Under the pieces are notes generated by a model. It ran no database searches, was not told the DNA's origin, and worked only from the letters and a program-made list of their open reading frames with translations. Made by a program: the position numbers and the translations under genes. Of a stretch of DNA of 64,000 bases, positions 30,502-39,276 are shown in pieces. The DNA comes from Pseudomonas matsuisoli. Its GTDB lineage: Bacteria > Pseudomonadota > Gammaproteobacteria > Pseudomonadales > Pseudomonadaceae. Every line of letters begins with the position of its first letter. Within the stretch, counting starts at the first letter, position 1. Where the stretch lies: assembly GCF_014647635.1 (NCBI RefSeq), contig NZ_BMPO01000008.1:124001-188000 (forward strand), in the 5' to 3' direction.

Positions 30502-31077
30502 TTATTTACGTACGCCTTCGAAGGAAATGATCAACTCGACTTCCTGAGATGCTGGGCCGAGGTCCTTCTCGATATCGAAGTCTTTCAGCTTCAGCATTGT
30601 GGTGCCTTCGAAGCCGGCACGGTGGCCGCCCCATGGATCGCTGCCCTCGCCGAGCAGCTTCGCCTTGATCACGACCGGCTTGGTCACGCCGTTCAAGGTC
30701 AGGTTGCCGGTCACGTCTGCCGTGCCTTCCCCGGTAGATTTAACCGCAGTGGATTCGAAGGTCGCGGTCGGGTTCTTGTCGACGTTCAGGAAGTCCGCAC
30801 TGCGAATGTGCTTGTCGCGCTCGGCATGATTGGTATCGACGCTTGCAGTCTTCAGCGAGACCGAAATCTTGCTGGCCTCAGGGCTCTTCTCATCAAAGCT
30901 GAACGTGCCGTCAAAGTCCTTGAAGGTACCGTATAGCCAGCTGTAGCCCAGGTGGCTGATCTTGAAGTTGACGAAGGCGTGCTGGCCTTCCTTGTCGATC
31001 ACGTAATCGGCCGCCATGGCATTACCTGCCAACAGCGCAGAACCCAGTGCCAATGCAGCGAGGGATTTCTTCAGCAT
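30502..31077 (-). CDS. YceI-family periplasmic protein
   Basis: A 191-residue exported protein with a Sec signal of about 23 residues ([12 protein letters not shown] ... NAMAAD) and a YceI lipocalin-like domain ([46 protein letters not shown]). YceI proteins bind polyisoprenoid lipids; the P. aeruginosa gene at this place is known as PasP. The start follows AAAGGAG. A cytochrome b561 gene ends 46 bases upstream, a pairing common for this family and suggesting a redox or quinone link. Confidence 0.93.
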   Translation of the reverse strand: MLKKSLAALALGSALLAGNAMAADYVIDKEGQHAFVNFKISHLGYSWLYGTFKDFDGTFSFDEKSPEASKISVSLKTASVDTNHAERDKHIRSADFLNVDKNPTATFESTAVKSTGEGTADVTGNLTLNGVTKPVVIKAKLLGEGSDPWGGHRAGFEGTTMLKLKDFDIEKDLGPASQEVELIISFEGVRK

Positions 31078-31123
31078 CTCTTTCTCCTTTAGTGACGTCG
31101 GAAGCTGCGCTTCCCCGTTTGAA

Positions 31124-31669
31124 TCAGCGACCCAGCATCCGCACCAATGTACGGTCACGATCGATGAAATGATGTTTTAGCGCCGCCAAGCCATGTAGAA
31201 CCGCAAAGATGACCAGCGACCAGGCCGCGTATTTATGGATCACGCCCCCTACGTCAGCTTGCGTCGAACCGCCAGTGATCGATGCCGGGACGGTGAACCA
31301 GCCGAAGACCGATACTCCGACACCGTCCGCCGTGGAAATCAGGTAGCCCGCGATCATCACGGCGAACAGGCCGAAGTAAAGCAGAAGGTGACCCGCCTTG
31401 GACGCCCTGCGCGTGACCAGGCCGTGCGTCGGCAGCGGCGGCGGCACTGGACTGACGTGTCGCCAGATGAGGCGCATCACCATCAGGGCGAGCAACAGCA
31501 TACCGATGCTTTTGTGAATGTCGGGCGCGCGGTGGTACCACGTATCGTAATAACCCAGCCCTACCATCCAGTAACCCAGCGCGAACAGCCCGAAGACCGT
31601 CAGTGCAGCGACCCAGTGCAGCATGATCGAAACGAAACCGTATCGATGTTGGTTGTTGCGCCATTGCAT
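31124..31669 (-). CDS. Cytochrome b561
   Basis: Inner-membrane diheme b-type cytochrome of 181 residues with four hydrophobic helices. Candidate heme ligands are in [22 protein letters not shown] and VIHKYAAW, as in the bacterial b561 family. It moves electrons between quinol and a periplasmic partner or oxygen species. It precedes yceI in the same direction and is likely cotranscribed. The ribosome binding site is weak. Confidence 0.92.
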   Translation of the reverse strand: MQWRNNQHRYGFVSIMLHWVAALTVFGLFALGYWMVGLGYYDTWYHRAPDIHKSIGMLLLALMVMRLIWRHVSPVPPPLPTHGLVTRRASKAGHLLLYFGLFAVMIAGYLISTADGVGVSVFGWFTVPASITGGSTQADVGGVIHKYAAWSLVIFAVLHGLAALKHHFIDRDRTLVRMLGR

Positions 31670-32135
31670 GGGAGCAAGCTCTCAATGAATAAAAACTCGG
31701 CTAAGCGTAGCGTCAAACCCATCGAAATCTAGAACAAAAATTCGCTTTGAAATATCGTCTTTGTCGATAGATCAACAGTATTGTGACTCGGTTTTGCTCG
31801 TACCAGTGTTTCTGCTTCTCTGACACAGTGCTGTCCTTCAGCGAACGAGACTTTCTGGGCGGTACAACTGCATGACGGCTCCCAGGTCCGTCCGTTCTCC
31901 CGATCCTACTCAAGCCAGTTTTTTTGTAGGAGCCAGCTTGCTGGCGATCGCGCTCGACCTGCCGAAAATGTGCTATCGGTTGGATCTGGATCGCCAGCAA
32001 GCTGGCTCCTACAAAATCGATCTAACGCTGGCTTCACGAGGCTTCAGGAAATACCTCGGCCCCGGAACGCCCAGTAACGCCGCTCCCCTCAACACCATCT
32101 GCTACCCTACCGCGCCGAGCTCCCGGAGAACGCCG
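31670..32135. other. Intergenic region upstream of bioA
   Basis: No gene is supported in this 466-base gap; an in-frame upstream extension of bioA through a repeat is not credible. It contains REPIN B and presumably promoters for bioA and cytochrome b561 on opposite strands. Confidence 0.55.
31926..32012. repeat. REPIN-like paired REP element B
   Basis: Inverted arms GTAGGAGCCAGCTTGCTGGC (31926-31945) and its complement ending GCTGGCTCCTAC at 32012, separated by a short spacer. The spacer end GGTTGGATCTGGATCGCC is identical in element C at 51240, although the arms differ. Confidence 0.8.
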
Positions 32136-33542
32136 ATGACACTTAACGCCGACTGGATGAAGCGGGACCTGGCCGTCCTCTGGCATCCCTGCACTCAGAT
32201 GAAGGATCACGAGCGCTTGCCGCTGATCCCGATTAAACGCGGCGAAGGCGTCTGGCTCGAAGACTTCGAGGGCAAGCGCTACCTCGACGCGGTGAGCTCC
32301 TGGTGGGTCAACGTGTTCGGCCATGCGAACGCGTTCATCAATGGGCGCATCCGCGACCAGCTGGATCAGCTCGAGCACGTCATGCTCGCCGGCTTCAGCC
32401 ACGCGCCTGTGGTGGAATTGTCCGAGCGCCTGGTCGCCCTGACACCCAAGGGGCTCGATCGTGTCTTTTATGCGGACAACGGTTCGTCGGGCATCGAAGT
32501 CGCGCTCAAGATGAGCCACCACTACTGGATCAATCACGGCCAACCCGGCAAACGCCGCTTCATCACGCTCACCAACAGCTACCACGGCGAAACGGTCGCC
32601 GCGATGTCCGTAGGGGACGTCTCGTTGTTCACCGAGACTTACCGCGCGTTGCTGCTGGATTGCATCAAGGTCCCCACGCCCGACTGCTACCTGCGTCCCG
32701 AAGGTGAAACGTGGGAAGCCCACTCTCGGCGCATGTTCGAGCACATGGAAAGAGCCCTAGCCGAACATGCTCACGAGACCGCCGCTGTCATCGTCGAACC
32801 CCTGATTCAGGGCGCAGGCGGCATGCGCATGTATCACCCGGTCTACCTCACGCTCCTGCGTGAAGCATGCGACCGGTATGGCGTGCACCTGATCCATGAT
32901 GAAATTGCCGTTGGGTTCGGTCGCACGGGCACGATGTTCGCCTGTGAGCAGGCAGGCATTACCCCGGACTTCCTCATCCTGTCCAAAGCCCTGACCGGCG
33001 GATATTTGCCCATGGCGGCAGTGCTCACAACAAACGACGTCTACCAGGCCTTCTACGATGAATACGAGACCTTGCGCGCGTTCCTGCATTCCCACACCTA
33101 CACGGGCAATCCCCTCGCCTGTGCCGCGGCCTTGGCGACGCTCGACCTGTTCGAACAGCAGAATGTGATCGAAGCCAACAAGGGCCTAGCGCAGCGGATG
33201 GGTTCTGCCACGGCGCACCTGGCCGATCATCCGCATGTTGCCGAGGTCCGCCAAACAGGGATGGCGCTGGCGATCGAGATGGTCCAGGACAAATCCACGC
33301 GGACACCGTATGCCTGGCAGGAGCGTCGTGGACTGGCCGTCTACGGGCACGCCTTATCGCGCGGCGCGTTGCTGCGTCCGCTAGGGAACGTCGTTTACTT
33401 CCTGCCGCCCTATGTCATCACGCCCGAGCAGATCGATTTCCTGGCCGAGGTCGCTAGCGAGGGGATCGACATCGCGACTCGCAAAGGACCGAGTGTGCAG
33501 GTAAGCGCGGATTTCCATCCGGATCATCGCGACCCGGGTTGA
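32136..33542 (+). CDS. bioA: Adenosylmethionine-8-amino-7-oxononanoate aminotransferase
   Basis: PLP enzyme of biotin synthesis that converts KAPA to DAPA with S-adenosylmethionine as amino donor. The 468-residue protein has LWHPCTQMKDHE at the N-terminus, the SSWWVNVFGHAN substrate region, the PLP-binding NGSSGIEVALK segment and the PLP lysine in LSKALTGGYLPM. The start at 32136 follows GGAGAA. Slightly longer than E. coli BioA. It stands alone, away from bioBFCD, and precedes rsmE as in P. aeruginosa. Confidence 0.95.
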   Translation: MTLNADWMKRDLAVLWHPCTQMKDHERLPLIPIKRGEGVWLEDFEGKRYLDAVSSWWVNVFGHANAFINGRIRDQLDQLEHVMLAGFSHAPVVELSERLVALTPKGLDRVFYADNGSSGIEVALKMSHHYWINHGQPGKRRFITLTNSYHGETVAAMSVGDVSLFTETYRALLLDCIKVPTPDCYLRPEGETWEAHSRRMFEHMERALAEHAHETAAVIVEPLIQGAGGMRMYHPVYLTLLREACDRYGVHLIHDEIAVGFGRTGTMFACEQAGITPDFLILSKALTGGYLPMAAVLTTNDVYQAFYDEYETLRAFLHSHTYTGNPLACAAALATLDLFEQQNVIEANKGLAQRMGSATAHLADHPHVAEVRQTGMALAIEMVQDKSTRTPYAWQERRGLAVYGHALSRGALLRPLGNVVYFLPPYVITPEQIDFLAEVASEGIDIATRKGPSVQVSADFHPDHRDPG

Positions 33543-33596
33543 TAGCGAACGCTAAAACCGTAAGCTTGCCGCCTTCCTGATACAGGCCCATTTGCC

Positions 33597-34316
33597 ATGC
33601 GACTTTCCCGCTTCTTCATCGACGCCCCCCTCGGTCTCGGCGAGCACGCTCTGCCTGAGGCGGCGGCTCATTACATTGCGCGCGTGCTGCGTCTCGGACC
33701 GGGGGCGGCGGTGCAGTTGTTCGACGGCAGTGGTATGGAATACCGTGGCACGCTCATCGAGGCCGGCAAGAAGCAGGTCCGTGTGGCGCTCGATGAAGCG
33801 CTGCCGGGTCTATCAGAATCACCACTGCACATCCATCTGGGCCAGGGCCTGTCCCGAGGCGAGCGTATGGATTGGGCGATCCAGAAAGCCACGGAGCTTG
33901 GCGTAGCGGAAATCACACCGGTCGTGTCCGAACGCTGCGAGGTTCGCCTGAAAGACGAGCGCGCCGAAAAGCGCCTCCTTCATTGGCGCCAGATCGCGAT
34001 CAGCGCCTGCGAACAATGCGGTCGCTCTCGCCTGCCGGTCATCCATGCGCCGGCCACGCTGGACGAATGGACACACACGATCGAGGCGGACCTCAAACTT
34101 GTCCTGCACCCGGTGGCGACACCGCTCAGCGACCATTCCAGGCCCACCCGCCTCGCCTTTCTCATTGGCCCTGAAGGCGGTTTGACGGATGACGAAGTGG
34201 AGCGCGCCCACGCGGAAGGCTTCCACCCGGCGCGACTAGGCCCTCGCGTATTGCGCACGGAAACCGCCCCCGTGGTTGCACTTAGCCTTGCCCAGCACCT
34301 GTGGGGCGATTTCTAG
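33597..34316 (+). CDS. rsmE: 16S rRNA (uracil1498-N3)-methyltransferase
   Basis: SPOUT-class methyltransferase (239 residues) that methylates U1498 of 16S rRNA using SAM. The knot region shows LIGPEGGLTDDE and the C-terminal LGPRVLRTETAPVVAL, both diagnostic of RsmE. An N-terminal PUA-like domain covers about the first 70 residues. It lies 54 bases after bioA on the same strand. Confidence 0.95.
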   Translation: MRLSRFFIDAPLGLGEHALPEAAAHYIARVLRLGPGAAVQLFDGSGMEYRGTLIEAGKKQVRVALDEALPGLSESPLHIHLGQGLSRGERMDWAIQKATELGVAEITPVVSERCEVRLKDERAEKRLLHWRQIAISACEQCGRSRLPVIHAPATLDEWTHTIEADLKLVLHPVATPLSDHSRPTRLAFLIGPEGGLTDDEVERAHAEGFHPARLGPRVLRTETAPVVALSLAQHLWGDF

Positions 34317-34407
34317 CCCTCCATTCGCGTAGGGCAGAAGGCTGTCCGCCAGCCCGTCCGCGCGCCATAATCGCCCTTACCGTACGTACGCCGGAAGAGA
34401 ACGTCGC

Positions 34408-36318
34408 TTGGAACCCAGCAACCACGAAGTCGAGCGCATCAAGCTGCTGCACGCCCTCAACTTGCTCGACACCGACCCGGAGCCGGTCTTCGACCGCATT
34501 ACCCGGACCTTGTCCAAGAGCCTGGATGTGCCGGTCGCGTTGCTCAGTCTGGTGGACATCGACCGGCAATGGTTCAAATCGCGCATCGGCATGCCAATCA
34601 CCGAAACGAGTCGCGACATTGCCTTCTGCGACACAGCGATCCGCCAGCCGGAGATCCTGCTCGTGCCCGATGCGCACGAGGACACGCGCTTCGCGGACAA
34701 TCCCCTGGTAACCGGAGAAGAGCAGTTTCGCTTCTACGCGGGCATTCCCCTGCGCTCCATCGACGGCTATGCGGTTGGGACGCTATGCGCGCTAGACCGC
34801 CGCCCGCGCCAGCTGACCGAACAACAGCTGCAAACCCTGCAGGACCTGGCGGACATGGCGACCCGCGAGATCCAGATTCGCGAGGCGGCCGTGCGCTCGC
34901 GCAGCCAGCTGGAAGACTCGGATGCCCGCATCGAAGCGAGCGAATCGCGCTTCAGGACGATCTTCGAACGTGCAGGCGTCGGTATCGCGCTGGTTGCACC
35001 GGATGGCCACTTCATCCGCGTCAACCAAGCGCTCTGCGAGATCACCGGCTACGACGCGGCCGGCCTGCTGGAATGCACCTTTCAAGACATCACCTACCCC
35101 GATGACCTGGACAGCGACCTGCAATTGCTGCAACACCTGATCAGTGACGACCTCGACCGCTATCAATTGGAAAAACGCTATATCCAGTCGAACGGCGAAA
35201 TCATCTGGGTCAATCTGCTGGTGACCAAGCACGTCAAGCGTCAGGGCGAAATCGACTACTTCATCGCCATCATCGAAGACATCAATGCGCGCAAGGTCGC
35301 CGAAAACGAACTGCAGGCGCTGCGCGATGATCTGGAGCATCAGGTCACCTCACGGACACAAGACTTGCGCCGCGTGAATCGCGCACTCTCCGACGCCATG
35401 CTGCAGCAGATCGAAGCTCAGAACACGTTGGCGAGGCGCGAGGCGGAGCTCTCTGCCGTGCTGGAAAACGCAAGCGATGCGTTCGTGAGCGTCAACGCGA
35501 ATGGCTGCATTCGCGCCTGGAACAAACAAGCAGAAGAAACGTTCGGCTGGTCGCCGGACGAGGCAATGGGCAATCACATCGAGACGCTACTGATTCCACC
35601 TGCACGGCGTCCAGAATACCGCGCCGACTGGCACGAGCAGGCGGCCCAGGGTGCCGGCTCGTTCGGCAAGCGCCTCGAACTCGAAGCCCTGCGCAAGGAT
35701 GGCCAGACGGTGCCCGTCGAGGTGCGCATCAGCACCGTCACCCTGCCCGACCAGAAGATCTTCAACGCCTTCCTCCACGACATCAGTGAGCGCAAGCTCA
35801 CCGAGCAACGGCGCGAGCAAGAGGCCCTGCATGATGCACTCACCGGCCTGCCAAATCGCCGCGCCATGTACGAACGGATTCCCGCAGCCCTTGGCCGTGC
35901 CAAACGCCATGGGACAGGAACCGCCCTGCTCTTCATCGATCTGGACGGCTTCAAACAGGTGAACGATCAATTCGGTCACGATGCAGGCGACCAACTCCTC
36001 TGCACCGTCGCCGAACGTCTGCGGGCCAACGTGCGGGTCAGCGATGGCGTATTTCGTCTTGCAGGCGATGAATTCACGGTGCTGCTGGAAGATGTCTCTG
36101 GTGGCCAGGACAGCGCTGCGCGAATCGCGGAAAAACTGTTGGCGGCGATCGCTGAACCGGTGCCCCTAAGTGAGGGCGAAGCCAGCGTCGGCGCTAGCAT
36201 CGGCGTTGCTATCAGCGATCCGGATGACACCCTGGTCCCTGAGGAATGGGTTAAAGCGGCCGATACGGCCATGTATGACGCTAAACGCACAGGCAAAGGC
36301 CGAATCGTTTTCGTTTGA
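34408..36318 (+). CDS. GAF-PAS-PAS-GGDEF sensor, putative diguanylate cyclase
   Basis: A 636-residue cytoplasmic signalling protein without membrane helices. Domains: GAF (about 20-160), PAS with PAC (about 176-300), a coiled-coil linker (about 300-345), second PAS (345-470) and GGDEF (475-636). The active-site loop reads LAGDEF, so the first Gly of GGDEF is Ala; such AGDEF loops can still be active. The I-site is not obvious. No EAL domain follows. The start is TTG at 34408 with GGAAGAGAA before it. It would make cyclic di-GMP in response to an unknown signal. Confidence 0.85.
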   Translation: MEPSNHEVERIKLLHALNLLDTDPEPVFDRITRTLSKSLDVPVALLSLVDIDRQWFKSRIGMPITETSRDIAFCDTAIRQPEILLVPDAHEDTRFADNPLVTGEEQFRFYAGIPLRSIDGYAVGTLCALDRRPRQLTEQQLQTLQDLADMATREIQIREAAVRSRSQLEDSDARIEASESRFRTIFERAGVGIALVAPDGHFIRVNQALCEITGYDAAGLLECTFQDITYPDDLDSDLQLLQHLISDDLDRYQLEKRYIQSNGEIIWVNLLVTKHVKRQGEIDYFIAIIEDINARKVAENELQALRDDLEHQVTSRTQDLRRVNRALSDAMLQQIEAQNTLARREAELSAVLENASDAFVSVNANGCIRAWNKQAEETFGWSPDEAMGNHIETLLIPPARRPEYRADWHEQAAQGAGSFGKRLELEALRKDGQTVPVEVRISTVTLPDQKIFNAFLHDISERKLTEQRREQEALHDALTGLPNRRAMYERIPAALGRAKRHGTGTALLFIDLDGFKQVNDQFGHDAGDQLLCTVAERLRANVRVSDGVFRLAGDEFTVLLEDVSGGQDSAARIAEKLLAAIAEPVPLSEGEASVGASIGVAISDPDDTLVPEEWVKAADTAMYDAKRTGKGRIVFV

Positions 36319-36367
36319 GCCCCGCACACTGGGAATTGCCAATTGAAGGCTACTTGGCAAGCCTCTT

Positions 36368-36385
36368 TGATAATACTTATCATTA
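36368..36385. promoter_or_regulatory. Fur box upstream of the FecI-like sigma factor
   Basis: TGATAATACTTATCATTA resembles the Fur consensus GATAATGATAATCATTATC and includes the inverted repeat TGATAA/TTATCA. It lies about 60 bases before the sigma gene, as expected for iron repression. Confidence 0.78.
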
Positions 36386-36447
36386 CCGGACATTGACGCT
36401 GGCATGACAGGGCCAGTACACCCCGACTCACACCTTCGGTGCGGCTC

Positions 36448-36966
36448 ATGTCCAGTAACGCGGTCCTTCACCATCACGCGCTCCGCACCGTCTACATCGA
36501 TCACCACGGCTGGCTGAGTGCCTGGTTACGCCGTCAGCTTGGATGCCAAGATCAGGCAGCGGACCTGGCGCACGACACCTTTCTTCGTCTGCTCGCTCGG
36601 GATCGCGACCTGAGTGCCATTCGCGAGCCCCGCGCCTATCTTCATACGATCGCCAAAGGGTTGCTGGTCAACCACTGGAAGCGGCGCGACATTGAGCAGG
36701 CGTACCTGCAGGCGCTCGCTGCGCAGCCCGACGCCCTGGCGCCTTCACCCGAAACCCGGGCATTGATCATCGAGACGCTGACAGAAATCGATCGACTGCT
36801 CGCCAGCCTTCCGCAGAACGTGCGCACCGCGTTCCTCCTGTCGCAACTCGATGGCCTGACCTACTCCGTCATCGCCGTGCGGCTGGGGGTTTCCGAGCGC
36901 ATGGTCAAGAAGTACATGGCACGCGCGATGTTCGAATGCCTGGCCTTGATGGACACTGACGTATGA
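36448..36966 (+). CDS. ECF sigma factor, FecI-like
   Basis: Extracytoplasmic-function sigma factor of 172 residues. Region 2 is seen in DQAADLAHDTFLRLL and region 4 in SQLDGLTYSVIAVRLGVSER. It belongs to the iron-starvation group, which directs transcription of a TonB-dependent receptor gene when its siderophore is bound. A Fur box lies upstream, and the FecR-like gene overlaps its stop by 4 bases. An in-frame GTG at 36439 could add three residues. Confidence 0.92.
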   Translation: MSSNAVLHHHALRTVYIDHHGWLSAWLRRQLGCQDQAADLAHDTFLRLLARDRDLSAIREPRAYLHTIAKGLLVNHWKRRDIEQAYLQALAAQPDALAPSPETRALIIETLTEIDRLLASLPQNVRTAFLLSQLDGLTYSVIAVRLGVSERMVKKYMARAMFECLALMDTDV

Positions 36967-37895
36967 CGCCTGACCGCAGGGTCCTGCAAGAGGCGGCGGA
37001 CTGGTTCGCCCTGTTCGCCTCCGAGCGACACAGCGACGCCGATCACCGCGCCTGGAAAGTCTGGCTAGACGAGCCCGCACACGCCTCGGCCTGGCAAAAA
37101 GTGGAACGAATCAGCGGGCAAATGCGGCAGTTGCAGTCCACCAATGCCACCGCCTCTAGCCAGACCTTACGTGGCCGAACGAATCGGCGCCAAGCGCTCA
37201 AGACGCTCGCGGTCGTGATGGGCGGCGGAGCCCTCACCTGGCAGGCCGGTGCCGACCGGTTGTGGCAACACTGGCAGGCGGATGCCGCCACCGGCGTGGG
37301 ACAGGTTCGACAGATCGCCTTAGCCGATGGCGCCGCGTTATGGCTCAATTCCGACTCCGCCGTGGACCTGGCAGGGCCGGACCACATTCGCTTCTTGCGG
37401 GGCGAAGTGCTCGCACAGGCCGGCACGCACGGTCATCTCCACCTCGACTGCGTTGCAGCGCGTATCACGCTTTCGCGACACGGCCGCTGCTCGCTACGGG
37501 AGACAGACAGTGGTGCGCTTTGGCTGACAGTGTTCGCTGGAGACGCCATGTTGCGCACCTTCGACGATCGAGTCGAACACGTGGCTGCTGGTCAAACAAT
37601 TCGCTTCGACAGCAACGGCATCAGCGCCCGAAACGCCGCCGACGAGGCGCGTCGGGCTTGGGCGACGGGCATCTTGTTGGCTAATGATCGCCGTCTAGGT
37701 GACGTTCTCGACGACCTCGCCCGCTATCGCCATGGATACCTGGGCTACGCCCCTGCAATCGCGGAAATTCGTGTTGTCGGCGCATTTCCTCTGGCGGATA
37801 CCGACCGCGTTCTAGACGCGCTGGCCGCGACGCTACCCGTCCGCATTCATCGCACGCTGCCCTGGTGGGTCACGGTCGAAGCATTTTCCGCCTAG
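36963..37895 (+). CDS. FecR-family anti-sigma regulator
   Basis: Inner-membrane sigma regulator of 310 residues. The cytoplasmic N-terminus has the FecR/PupR motif WFALFASERHSDADHRAW; a hydrophobic segment lies near residues 78-95 (TLAVVMGGGALTWQAG); the periplasmic part contains the FecR domain (IALADGAALWLNSDSAV) and a C-terminal STN-like module that contacts the receptor. Translationally coupled to the sigma gene (ATGA). Confidence 0.92.
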   Translation: MTPDRRVLQEAADWFALFASERHSDADHRAWKVWLDEPAHASAWQKVERISGQMRQLQSTNATASSQTLRGRTNRRQALKTLAVVMGGGALTWQAGADRLWQHWQADAATGVGQVRQIALADGAALWLNSDSAVDLAGPDHIRFLRGEVLAQAGTHGHLHLDCVAARITLSRHGRCSLRETDSGALWLTVFAGDAMLRTFDDRVEHVAAGQTIRFDSNGISARNAADEARRAWATGILLANDRRLGDVLDDLARYRHGYLGYAPAIAEIRVVGAFPLADTDRVLDALAATLPVRIHRTLPWWVTVEAFSA

Positions 37896-37952
37896 CCGTA
37901 CAGCGTGATTTTTCCGCTAGCATGACGGCATGCCTCGTACTGGAAGAGTCCC

Positions 37953-39122
37953 ATGCCGAACGACCGTAAGCTTCACACCGATACCCGCATCGTACACGCC
38001 GGCCGTGACTTCGACAGCGGCATCGGCCGCCCCTTCAACCCGCCAGTGGTTCGCTGGAGCAGCGTGCTCTTCGACAATCTGAAGCGTATGCGCGAAACCG
38101 AATCCCGTGGGCAACTCAGCTATGGCGCCAATGGCAACCCGACCGCGCAGGCACTGGAGGCCTTCGTCACGGAGCTCGAAGGCGGGCATGGCACACGCTT
38201 GTACGCCACGGGGCTCGCGGCCATTGCGCAGATGTTCCAGTCCTACCTGCGCCCCGGCGATCACGTACTGATCACCGACGCCGTCTACGGCCCGGTCCGC
38301 CGTCTGGCCAATAACTTCCTGGCGCCCTTTGGCATCGAGTTCGAGTACTTCGCCGCGGACGGGTGCGACATCGAATCCCTTATCCGCCCGAATACCGCCA
38401 TGGTCTATGCCGAAGTGCCCGGCTCGCTGGCCTTCGAAATGTGCGACCTGCCCGCGCTATCAACGCTGTGCAAGCGACACGACATCCTGCTCGCGGTGGA
38501 CAACACTTGGGGTTCCGGGGTGCTATATCGCCCCTTGCAACTCGGTGCGGACATCTCTGTCATGGCCCTCACCAAATACATCGCCGGGCATTCGGACGTG
38601 ATGATGGGCAGCGTGACGACGACCGAAGCGTGCTGGGAAACCCTGACCCGCATGAACACTGCCGTCGGTAACACGGTCAGCCCAGACGATGCCTACCTCG
38701 TGCTGCGCGGCGCCCGCACCGTGCGTGCACGGCTGGCGATGCACCAGCAACACGCGTTGCAGGTCGCAGAGTGGCTGCAAGCGCGCCCCGAGGTCGCCCG
38801 CGTGCTTCACCCCGCCCTGCCGGACGATCCGAGTCATGCCTTATGGCAGCGCGACTTCAGCGGTGCGAACGGCCTGCTCAGCTTCGAGTTTAAACAACGC
38901 GATCCCGAGGTGATCGACCGTTTCGTCGCCGCCCTGAAGCTGTTCGGCATCGGTTATTCCTGGGGCGGTTTCGAGAGTCTGGTCAGCGTCGTCACCACGC
39001 GTGGAACTCGCTCGGTTGCAGACTGGAGCACCCACGGCCCGATGCTGCGTCTGCATGTCGGCCTGGAAAACCCGGACGACCTCATTCGCGACCTGGAAGC
39101 GGGATTCGCCGCGATTGGCTGA
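37953..39122 (+). CDS. metC: Cystathionine beta-lyase (Cys/Met metabolism PLP family)
   Basis: PLP enzyme of 389 residues that most likely cleaves cystathionine to homocysteine, pyruvate and ammonia. The conserved lysine region is MALTKYIAGHSDVMMG, and SYGANGNPTAQALE and YATGLAAI are family motifs. The C-terminal GYSWGGFESL is typical of MetC-type lyases. The start follows GGAAGAG. It sits between the FecI/FecR pair and the receptor, a place where an unrelated enzyme is unexpected. Other members of this family (methionine gamma-lyase, synthases) are possible. Confidence 0.85.
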   Translation: MPNDRKLHTDTRIVHAGRDFDSGIGRPFNPPVVRWSSVLFDNLKRMRETESRGQLSYGANGNPTAQALEAFVTELEGGHGTRLYATGLAAIAQMFQSYLRPGDHVLITDAVYGPVRRLANNFLAPFGIEFEYFAADGCDIESLIRPNTAMVYAEVPGSLAFEMCDLPALSTLCKRHDILLAVDNTWGSGVLYRPLQLGADISVMALTKYIAGHSDVMMGSVTTTEACWETLTRMNTAVGNTVSPDDAYLVLRGARTVRARLAMHQQHALQVAEWLQARPEVARVLHPALPDDPSHALWQRDFSGANGLLSFEFKQRDPEVIDRFVAALKLFGIGYSWGGFESLVSVVTTRGTRSVADWSTHGPMLRLHVGLENPDDLIRDLEAGFAAIG

Positions 39123-39194
39123 TACGCCCTCAACCGTTGCGCGGGCCGGCACCCGCCCGACCAAAACTACGTAGCCCGGGTGAAACGCGGGAAC

Positions 39195-39224
39195 GGAAAA
39201 AAGTTTAGCGCTCCGGTTCCCCTT
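39195..39224 (+). promoter_or_regulatory. Possible FecI-type ECF promoter of the receptor gene
   Basis: GGAAAA (39195-39200) and TCCCCTT (39218-39224) with a 17-base spacer resemble the GGAAAT / TCCTT pattern of FecI-dependent promoters. It lies 53 bases before the receptor start. Weak evidence, supported mainly by context. Confidence 0.35.
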
Positions 39225-39276
39225 TTCGATTCTCGCTTGGCAAACGAACAATCCAGCTCGATTGCCAAGGAATCCC

